Source: CAYMKE01 sp964345135
Lineage (GTDB): Bacteria > Bacteroidota > Bacteroidia > Bacteroidales > JBBRXJ01
Reading direction: 5' to 3'
DNA: 5,194 nt
Assembly (NCBI GenBank): GCA_964345135.1
Contig: CAYFQI010000202.1
Location: forward strand, 1 to 5,194
The translations under genes and the position numbers were made by a program. Each line of letters starts with the position of its first letter. The first letter of the stretch is position 1. The notes beneath the pieces were generated by a model, which did not search any database, was not told where the DNA came from, and was given only the letters and a program-made list of their open reading frames with translations. Positions 1 through 5,194 of the stretch are shown here, one piece after another.

Positions 1-78
1 TAGAAAAATTTTAACGCAGTCAAATTATTCATTATATTTGTTCCCGTAAGGTTTTTAGAGTGTTCTCATTCATTCTTT
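1..78. other. Non-coding tail downstream of the kinase pair
   Basis: Seventy-eight bases follow the TGA of the propeller kinase. I see no G+C-rich stem followed by a T run in the direction of transcription, so no intrinsic terminator can be called and the transcript may continue. On the minus strand an ATG at 32-30 opens a frame (MNNLTALKFF) that is still open at the window edge, 46 bases after the stop; it may be the start of a third cotranscribed gene, but ten codons are not enough to call it. Confidence 0.4.
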
Positions 79-3000
79 TCACTTTGCTTTGGGTAATTTC
101 AAAATAAAAGTAGTTCCCTTACCAATTTCCGACTCAACATAAATGTTTCCATTATTTTGTTCTGTAAATTCTTTACAGAGAATCAACCCCAGGCCTGTGC
201 CAACTTCCCCGGAAGTTCCGGTGTTTGCAACATGAGCATTTAAGTTAAATATTTTTTCACGTGTCTGCTCATCCATACCAATACCCTTATCAATGACTTT
301 TACAATGGCATACTGCGGTTCTACTTCAACTTTTATTTGTATATCACCGTTTGGATGAGAAAATTTTATTGCATTGTTCACAAGATTTCTGACTATAGTA
401 TTCACCATATCATAATCTGCATATGCCATTACATCACATCCAGAAGCTTCCATTGATATTTCTTTATTTTTTGCCAAAATATCAAAAAATTTGATATTTG
501 ACTGAACAATGCTCATTAGATTGATTTGTTCCGGATGGAACTTCACTCTATTGGTATTAAGCCTTGACCATTGCAATAAATTTTCTAACAGTTCATTTGC
601 ATTGTCCGATGCATTTTTCATGAGGTTGATAATCTCAATTTTTTGATCGTGAGTATATTTTTCAAACCTTCGGGCTAAAAGCGAAGCAAAGTTAGATATC
701 CCATAAAAAGGATTTTTCAGGTCATGTGCAATGATAGAAAACAATTTATCTTTTGTCGTATTCAGTTTTTTTAATGAATCCTTCTGTGCTTCGAGTTCTT
801 CTTCCTGTTTTTTGAGCTTTTCATTTTGTTTTGTAAGTTCTTCTTTTTGCATATCCAGATGCTTTGTCCTTTCCCTGACCAGTGCTTTCAATTTCTCATT
901 CCACCGCTGCATGTATCGTATCCTTGAGAAATAAAACAAGACAGCCCCTCCTATTATCATAATGATAATAATAATCTGAAACCATAATGTTTCCCAAAAA
1001 GGTGGAAGTACCCGTATTTTTATAGGTTTTGCTTCTTTCCATAATCCATGATTCCCTGAGGCTTTAACCCTGAGTGTGTATGTTCCTGCAGGAATATGTG
1101 AAAAAGTGATCCGGTTATTTTCCCCAGGATAATGCCATTCTTCATCCATATCTTCAAGCTTATATGCAAAATTAACCTCTTCTGAACGATAATCAAGTAA
1201 AGAATATTCACATGTAAAGATTGATTCATATTTATGTAATGTTATTGTATTACAGAGATGTAAAGGTTTTTTAACTGGCATGTCCTCTCCTGTATTAACC
1301 GGCCTGTTGCATATATAAAAACCTGTAAGATATAAAGGGGATGTACCTGGAATGGTCAATAATTGTACGGGTTTAAACACGTTGAAGCCTTGTTTGCCTC
1401 CAAAATAAAGCTCATGACCATTTATTTTTAAGCATGCATCTTTGTTAAATAACGTGTTTCCAAAGTAATTCCAGGAATCGAAAGTAATAAACCGATTAGT
1501 TGAAATATTAAATTTCATAATACAATTATCAGTCCCGAGCCATAAATTTCCATTTTCGTCATTCAAAATACTCTGTATGTTTATTTTCTGGCCAATACCT
1601 TTTAATTGATAATGGTGAGATACTTTATGCTTAATATCAAAGGCAAATAACCCTTTTTTAGTCCCAACCCATAGTGTATCCCCAACTAATTTGCATGTAT
1701 TTATCAATGGGAAAAAGTCATCTCCATCTTCGGGTTGCAAGCTATACCTTTTATATTCCCTGGTACCTAAATCAAATTCATATATATATTTTGACGAAGC
1801 AAGCCAAAGATTATTCCTTTGTCCTTCTTCAATAGAAATAATATCATCATAGTCTTTTTTATCATATTTTGTAAGCCTGGGTGGATGAAAAGATGTAAGG
1901 GTTTGGTTATCATGGTCAAAAAGATATAAACCAAAAGTTGTACCGATCCAAAAATGATCGTACCGGTCAAAACACAATGAAAGTATATTATTGCTCATGT
2001 CTTGCATTGCATGATCATTTGCAAATAAATATCTTTTAATTTCTGAATTGTTTACATTCAATTTTACCAACCCGTTAAAAGTTCCCATCCACACGTTGTG
2101 ATCTTTCTTCTGAATGCAATGAATAGCCCCAAGCTCCGGCCAATGAAAATGTTTAAACGTATGTTGTACAGGATCGAACAGGTCGAGGTATCCATTATTC
2201 ATACCTATCCATATTTTATCATCATCTGCAGCGCAGAAAGACATAATATCATTATGAGCCGGGCTGTTTTGTTTATCCTGACGAACATAATGGACTGTAT
2301 TCCGAGGCCTTACAATATATTTATTGATCCCGTATTGTGTAGAACCAATCCATATAGTATTATCCAAAGACTGAAAAATAACATTCAAATCATCTCCTTT
2401 AAATTTGTCTTTTTGTTTAAAATCAGATTGAATGGTAGTAAATGATTTATTGTTAACATTAAAAATATTCAATCCACCTGTTTGGGTAGCAATCCATAAT
2501 TGATGATAATCATCTATGAATAAATCTTTAACATTGTTTGATGACAATCTTCCTGACGTATTTTGAAAGGTGTAGTTGTTTATAATTCGTTTTGTACCCG
2601 GGTTTAAACAATAAACCCCATGTCCATGGGTTCCAATCCATAAATTTCCTACATTATCTTCTTCTATATCATAAACAGAAACACCGGTGTAGTTTTCGTC
2701 AGGTAATGTAACTCGTTCAAAAAAAACTTTTTCACCTTCATACATCATTAAATTAAGCCCTTTAGGAGTTCCAATCCATATACGGCCATCTGAATCTTTA
2801 AATATACTTTGTATTCTGTCATTGTTTAAACTCAACACGTTCCCTGCCTCCTGGTAATATGTAATAAATTGATTTGTTCGTGGGTCATACTTGTTTAACC
2901 CGTAATTTGTCCCGATCCACAGATAATTATTTGTATCTTCACAAATATCGAGTATTGTATTGTTGCTAAGTGTATTCTTTTTATGATGATGTCGTTGTAT

Positions 3001-3354
3001 ACGCACGAATTGCTCTTTATTATGTATAAACTTACATAAACCATTATTTGTACCAATCCAGAATCTACCTGACTGATCTGAAAACACAACATTAATAGTA
3101 TTCCCGGGAAGAGATGCAGAATTTTGAGGATCATGCGTGAAATGTTTAAACTGGTTTCCATCATAACGATTCAAACCTTTGGCGGTACCAAACCAGATAA
3201 ACCCAAACGTGTCCTGAGCGATGCTTAATACAGCTTTATTTGACAATCCACCTGCAATACTAATATTTTCAAATTCTCCAGGTTTTATCGCAAATGATGT
3301 TATTAAAAATAACTGGGTAATAATAAGAATAGAAATGTATTTAATGTTGTTCAT
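79..3354 (-). CDS. Two-propeller (Reg_prop/Y_Y_Y) sensor histidine kinase, HTCS-like without receiver
   Basis: Large transmembrane sensor kinase, 1091 residues, second gene of the pair. Signal peptide 1-22 (likely cut after SFA). Residues about 28-662 hold fourteen blade motifs of the W-[IFVLM]-G-[TS] type, with W at 54, 99, 146, 193, 239, 287, 335, 382, 422, 469, 517, 562 and 605 and a degenerate YFGG at 650: two seven-bladed periplasmic propellers. A Y_Y_Y domain covers about 716-783 (YKLE at 731, PAGTYTLRVKAS near 755-766). An isoleucine-rich membrane helix spans about 790-810, then a coiled coil 812-865. HisKA has H877 in HDLKNPF; HATPase_c has N990/N994, DKGIGM (1022-1027) and GTGLGL (1052-1057). 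This is the architecture of Bacteroides hybrid two-component sensors, many of which detect glycan fragments, but the receiver and AraC-type domains usually fused at the C terminus are absent and the frame closes cleanly at TGA just after the kinase. Ligand unknown. Confidence 0.96.
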   Translation of the reverse strand: MNNIKYISILIITQLFLITSFAIKPGEFENISIAGGLSNKAVLSIAQDTFGFIWFGTAKGLNRYDGNQFKHFTHDPQNSASLPGNTINVVFSDQSGRFWIGTNNGLCKFIHNKEQFVRIQRHHHKKNTLSNNTILDICEDTNNYLWIGTNYGLNKYDPRTNQFITYYQEAGNVLSLNNDRIQSIFKDSDGRIWIGTPKGLNLMMYEGEKVFFERVTLPDENYTGVSVYDIEEDNVGNLWIGTHGHGVYCLNPGTKRIINNYTFQNTSGRLSSNNVKDLFIDDYHQLWIATQTGGLNIFNVNNKSFTTIQSDFKQKDKFKGDDLNVIFQSLDNTIWIGSTQYGINKYIVRPRNTVHYVRQDKQNSPAHNDIMSFCAADDDKIWIGMNNGYLDLFDPVQHTFKHFHWPELGAIHCIQKKDHNVWMGTFNGLVKLNVNNSEIKRYLFANDHAMQDMSNNILSLCFDRYDHFWIGTTFGLYLFDHDNQTLTSFHPPRLTKYDKKDYDDIISIEEGQRNNLWLASSKYIYEFDLGTREYKRYSLQPEDGDDFFPLINTCKLVGDTLWVGTKKGLFAFDIKHKVSHHYQLKGIGQKINIQSILNDENGNLWLGTDNCIMKFNISTNRFITFDSWNYFGNTLFNKDACLKINGHELYFGGKQGFNVFKPVQLLTIPGTSPLYLTGFYICNRPVNTGEDMPVKKPLHLCNTITLHKYESIFTCEYSLLDYRSEEVNFAYKLEDMDEEWHYPGENNRITFSHIPAGTYTLRVKASGNHGLWKEAKPIKIRVLPPFWETLWFQIIIIIMIIGGAVLFYFSRIRYMQRWNEKLKALVRERTKHLDMQKEELTKQNEKLKKQEEELEAQKDSLKKLNTTKDKLFSIIAHDLKNPFYGISNFASLLARRFEKYTHDQKIEIINLMKNASDNANELLENLLQWSRLNTNRVKFHPEQINLMSIVQSNIKFFDILAKNKEISMEASGCDVMAYADYDMVNTIVRNLVNNAIKFSHPNGDIQIKVEVEPQYAIVKVIDKGIGMDEQTREKIFNLNAHVANTGTSGEVGTGLGLILCKEFTEQNNGNIYVESEIGKGTTFILKLPKAK
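82..765 (-). repeat. Paralogous kinase-core segment, copy in the propeller kinase
   Basis: Codons 864-1091 of the propeller kinase are homologous to codons 336-563 of the PAS kinase (bases 3385-4068). My hand alignment needs one single-residue gap, located between the HisKA and N-box regions, and gives about 100 identities over some 227 positions. Identity is concentrated at the H box, ELLENLLQWS, the N box and GTSGE[VI]G[TS]GLGLILC. Some similarity persists in DNA: AAAGGATTTTTCAGGTC occurs at 707-723 and again at 4010-4026, covering the H box. Confidence 0.8.
952..970. repeat. 19-base palindrome within the membrane-helix codons
   Basis: TATTATCAT-A-ATGATAATA, nine-base perfect arms around one base, lies in the propeller kinase gene where codons 796-801 encode I-I-I-M-I-I of the membrane helix. 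Alternating ATT/ATC/ATG/ATA codons generate such symmetry easily, so a codon-level explanation is preferred over a binding site. Confidence 0.4.
1369..3273 (-). repeat. Fourteen tandem propeller-blade repeats
   Basis: Protein-level tandem repeat inside the second kinase, residues about 28-662. The unit is 40-48 residues: a D-rich turn, aromatic or hydrophobic residue, W-I-G-T, a short loop, then G-L-[NYF]-x-[FY]-[DN]. It is visible in the DNA as the recurring plus-strand string CCAATCCA or CCGATCCA (for example 2771-2778, where the CCA at 2776-2778 is the codon of W193). Thirteen copies keep the Trp; the fourteenth has Tyr650. Successive Trp spacings are 45, 47, 47, 46, 48, 48, 47, 40, 47, 48, 45 and 43, so only the step from W382 to W422 is clearly short. 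DNA copies are too divergent to suggest recent expansion. Confidence 0.88.
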
Positions 3355-3372
3355 TTTTAAATGTTTGAACAG
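3355..3372 (-). promoter_or_regulatory. Short intercistronic gap with no Shine-Dalgarno
   Basis: Eighteen bases separate the TAA of the PAS kinase from the ATG of the propeller kinase; on the coding strand they read CTGTTCAAACATTTAAAA. There is no AGGAGG-like stretch. The A-rich run directly before the ATG is the arrangement usual in Bacteroidota, where translation often starts without a Shine-Dalgarno. The gap is too small to hold a separate promoter and terminator, which supports cotranscription of the two genes. Confidence 0.75.
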
Positions 3373-5073
3373 TTAATTCTTATTCGGTTTATCTAATTTT
3401 ATCGTGAATGTACTTCCTTCTCCGGATTGACTATCAATAAGAATTTCACCATGATTTTTAACAATGAATTCCCTGCACAGGATCAATCCCAAACCGGACC
3501 CGATTTCTCCTGAAGTACCCTGCATTGATCGCTGACTGCTTAATTGAAAAAGATTGTCTTTTGTTTCTTTGTCCATGCCTATCCCATTATCAGCTATTTG
3601 TACTTCAACTTCGCTTTGGTTTTGCCTTGTTAAAATATTTATTTCACCACCGGGGTTTGTAAATTTTATGGCATTGTTTATTATGTTACGAATCACGGTA
3701 TTAATCATATTTTTATCTGCATATACATTTATTTCTCCCGGAATATTTGCATGTAGTGTAATACTTTTTTTCTCGGCGTTCACTTTAAAAAATTCTATAT
3801 TTTTACGAATGAGGGTATTGATATCAAATTTTTCCGGTGTGAATTCAATATTCCCGGATTGCGATTTTGACCATTGAAGCAGGTTTTCGAGTAATTCAAA
3901 TGCACTTTTGGCAGAAATCCTTATCAATTCGATCATCTCGATCATTTCTTCTTTTGTACCTGCATGAATACTATTTTTTAAAATATCGGCAAGATTAATG
4001 ATTGCATTGAAAGGATTTTTCAGGTCGTGACCTATAATTGAAAAAAATTTGTCTTTAGTATTGTTAAGATTTTCCAATTCATCTCTTTGCGCCATAATTT
4101 CTTCTTTTTGTTGTTGAATTTCTTCCTGGCGCTCTTCTAACAAGGTATTTGTTTCCTGTAGATTTTCTGCTTGCTGCCTGATTTTATTTTCAGCTTTTTT
4201 AATGGTTGTAATGTCTCTTCCAATTCCAACAATACCCAATACTTTTCCTTTTTGATTTTTAACAGGTACTTTTGTGCTTGAAACAATAATATTGTTCCCG
4301 TTTTCGTCTCTTGCCTGCTCTTCTCTTCCGATTAATGGCTGGCCGCTTTTCATTATTTCCTGTTCATCTTTAAGATATTGATCTGCCATCTCTTTATCAT
4401 AACAATCATGATCAGTTTTACCAACCAACTCGTCAGGAGTATGCTTTTTCCCAAGCATAACTTCAGCAAGCTTTTGATTGGCAAGAATAAAACGGCTTTT
4501 AGTATCTTTTATATAAATAAAATCAGGAAGATTATTAACAAGTGTTTTTAATTGGTTTTCCTTCGCAAATAAATGTTCTTCGGTTTTTTTTTGAACACGT
4601 TCATCCTGATTGTTACCCTTTTTTCTGTATAGATATAAAAATAAAAAAATATTCAGAATAACAAGTACGATAAATAAAATAATAATTTCAGTAAAAAAGG
4701 TATTGTTAAGTAAATGAAAGCATGGAACTTTACTCGTTATCAAATCATGGTTGCCGGACAAAACATATTGAGCATTAATCCGGGTTGTACAGATAAATAA
4801 AAGATCGTAAAGGGATACCTCCTGTGTACTGTAATAGTATTTTTTCAGAAAAACATCTCTTTTCAAATGATTTACTAATAAAGACAGGACATCAAACTGA
4901 TTAACATAATTAGCTGAACTACTGCATAACAAATTACATTTCAATTGATCGTCAATTTCAATATGTGTTGTTTTTTTAGATAATCCGAAACTTATTTCAG
5001 TAAATAAAAAAAACAAGACAATGCATATAAAACTTATATTTTTCATTGTTTTATTACAAGAATTAACCTTCAT
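3373..5073 (-). CDS. Membrane-bound PAS-domain sensor histidine kinase
   Basis: Inner-membrane sensor kinase, 566 residues, first gene of the pair. Residues 13-30 form a hydrophobic signal sequence or first membrane helix; 31-126 are a probable periplasmic domain with C46, C50, C95 and C118; 127-149 form a strong membrane helix followed by RKK. A PAS domain spans about 171-292, ending in the typical GIGRDIT. A Glu/Gln-rich coiled coil covers about 292-338. HisKA carries the phospho-acceptor H349 in HDLKNPF; HATPase_c shows the N box (N463, N467), G1 box DNGIGM (495-500) and G2 box GSGLGL (525-530), so the kinase looks catalytically complete. There is no receiver or output domain; the protein ends at a TAA. 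Its partner regulator is not in the window. Start is uncertain: Met10 (base 5046) would put the hydrophobic segment directly at the N terminus. Family assignment is firm; the ligand and the periplasmic fold are unknown. Confidence 0.95.
   Translation of the reverse strand: MKVNSCNKTMKNISFICIVLFFLFTEISFGLSKKTTHIEIDDQLKCNLLCSSSANYVNQFDVLSLLVNHLKRDVFLKKYYYSTQEVSLYDLLFICTTRINAQYVLSGNHDLITSKVPCFHLLNNTFFTEIIILFIVLVILNIFLFLYLYRKKGNNQDERVQKKTEEHLFAKENQLKTLVNNLPDFIYIKDTKSRFILANQKLAEVMLGKKHTPDELVGKTDHDCYDKEMADQYLKDEQEIMKSGQPLIGREEQARDENGNNIIVSSTKVPVKNQKGKVLGIVGIGRDITTIKKAENKIRQQAENLQETNTLLEERQEEIQQQKEEIMAQRDELENLNNTKDKFFSIIGHDLKNPFNAIINLADILKNSIHAGTKEEMIEMIELIRISAKSAFELLENLLQWSKSQSGNIEFTPEKFDINTLIRKNIEFFKVNAEKKSITLHANIPGEINVYADKNMINTVIRNIINNAIKFTNPGGEINILTRQNQSEVEVQIADNGIGMDKETKDNLFQLSSQRSMQGTSGEIGSGLGLILCREFIVKNHGEILIDSQSGEGSTFTIKLDKPNKN
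3385..4068 (-). repeat. Paralogous kinase-core segment, copy in the PAS kinase
   Basis: Partner of the segment at 82-765. Homology starts at LN[NT]TKDK, immediately after each protein's coiled coil, and runs to the C terminus. Sequence on the N-terminal side of this boundary (PAS here, propellers and Y_Y_Y in the other protein) is unrelated. The coiled coils are similar in composition (Glu/Gln/Lys-rich) but I could not align them confidently. Confidence 0.8.
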
Positions 5074-5132
5074 TGTTAATTCATACGTTGTAAGTAAAAA
5101 AAAGTTTGAATTAAACCACTTTCTTAGACAAC

Positions 5133-5161
5133 TTTTATAATTTTTTTGCTAATTTATAAAA
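5133..5161. repeat. A/T-only inverted repeat, 8-base arms
   Basis: TTTTATAA at 5133-5140 pairs perfectly with TTATAAAA at 5154-5161 around a 13-base loop. The arms contain no G or C, so a hairpin in RNA would be weak; it could be an operator-like site or chance in such A/T-rich DNA. It lies about 60-90 bases upstream of the first kinase start. Confidence 0.3.
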
Positions 5162-5180
5162 ATAAATAGAATTAAACACA

Positions 5181-5194
5181 TATGAATTTTCATA
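5181..5194. repeat. Palindrome TATGAA-TT-TTCATA at the window edge
   Basis: Six-base arms with a two-base centre, symmetric to the last base of the window, so the true extent is unknown. It could be an operator half of a larger site. It also contains an ATG on each strand: plus strand at 5182 (possible start of a divergent gene that runs off the edge) and minus strand at 5193 (a 14-codon frame ending in TAG at 5149-5151). Neither can be supported as a gene from so few bases. Confidence 0.25.

Larger units (their letters stand above)
5074..5194 (-). promoter_or_regulatory. A/T-rich leader upstream of the kinase pair
   Basis: The 121 bases before the first start codon must hold at least part of the operon's control region, unless transcription enters from beyond the window. 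I found no good match to the Bacteroidota TAnnTTTG -7 element with a TTTG -33 element on the coding strand; the closest is TTG followed at a plausible distance by TAATTCAA, too weak to call. It holds an A/T tract (5096-5103) and two inverted repeats listed separately. Confidence 0.35.

Noticed and set aside
33..40. TATATTTG on the plus strand, a perfect match to the Bacteroidota -7 element TAnnTTTG
   Set aside because: No TTTG -33 element at the right distance, it would drive transcription antisense into the end of the kinase gene, and a six-fixed-base motif is common by chance in A/T-rich DNA.
1..78. Intrinsic terminator after the second kinase
   Set aside because: No G+C-containing stem followed by a T run is present; AAAATTTT near 6-13 is just an A/T tract.
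79..81. Premature stop or frameshift removing a receiver and HTH from the propeller kinase
   Set aside because: The ATPase domain is complete to its final strand, and the 78 bases downstream show no receiver-like coding in any frame I read, so a natural short form is more likely.
731..934. Plus-strand open frame rich in Ser, Phe and Cys
   Set aside because: It is the exact complement of the Glu/Lys-rich coiled-coil codons (GAA/AAG read as TTC/CTT), so it is a composition artefact.
2098..2445. Plus-strand open frame of 115 codons opposite the propeller region
   Set aside because: It lies wholly inside the strongly supported minus-strand propeller gene, its translation has no recognisable domain, and its composition follows from the opposite-strand codons.
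3554..3877. Plus-strand open frame of 107 codons opposite the kinase core of the PAS kinase
   Set aside because: Hydrophobic translation is the expected complement of the Lys/Asn/Glu/Ile-rich kinase core; no start context or homology supports it.
5149..5193. 14-codon minus-strand frame (MKIHMCLILFIFIN) upstream of the kinase pair, as a leader peptide
   Set aside because: Too short, no ribosome-site evidence, and A/T-rich DNA gives hydrophobic short frames by chance; it might also be the tail of an upstream gene cut by the edge.

Overview
The window is AT-rich (about a third G+C by eye) and almost fully coding. Both real genes lie on the minus strand and are transcribed from the right edge towards the left. 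It looks like a member of the Bacteroidota. The reasons are a two-propeller/Y_Y_Y periplasmic sensor of the kind that defines Bacteroides-type sensor kinases, kinase cores with the FSII[AG]HDLKNPF style of H box common in that phylum, start codons preceded by A/T-rich sequence with no Shine-Dalgarno, and low G+C. Assignment below phylum level is not possible from this window.

Layout in transcription order: (1) 5194-5074 is an A/T-rich leader with two short A/T inverted repeats and no promoter I can defend. (2) 5073-3373 encodes a 566-residue membrane histidine kinase: signal sequence or first membrane segment, a small cysteine-containing periplasmic domain, a membrane segment, a cytoplasmic PAS domain, a coiled coil, then HisKA and HATPase_c. 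(3) An 18-base gap follows. (4) 3354-79 encodes a 1091-residue histidine kinase: signal peptide, fourteen propeller-blade motifs (two seven-bladed propellers), Y_Y_Y domain, one membrane helix, coiled coil, HisKA and HATPase_c. (5) 78-1 is a short non-coding tail with no clear terminator; a possible third gene may start at 32 and run off the edge.

The two genes almost certainly form one transcription unit of two sensor kinases. Their last ~228 residues are homologous and align by hand with a single one-residue gap, while everything upstream of the kinase core differs. This fits duplication of a kinase core with replacement of the sensor module. Neither protein has a receiver or DNA-binding domain, and no response regulator is encoded here, so the output must be a regulator outside the window. 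The propeller kinase resembles the front part of a Bacteroides hybrid two-component system (HTCS) that stops after its ATPase domain. The family's known role is sensing periplasmic ligands, often glycan fragments; what these two proteins sense cannot be read from the sequence. I see no mobile element, RNA gene or CRISPR array, and no clearly new system. The oddest elements are the unassigned periplasmic domain of the PAS kinase and the pairing of two related kinases without a regulator.
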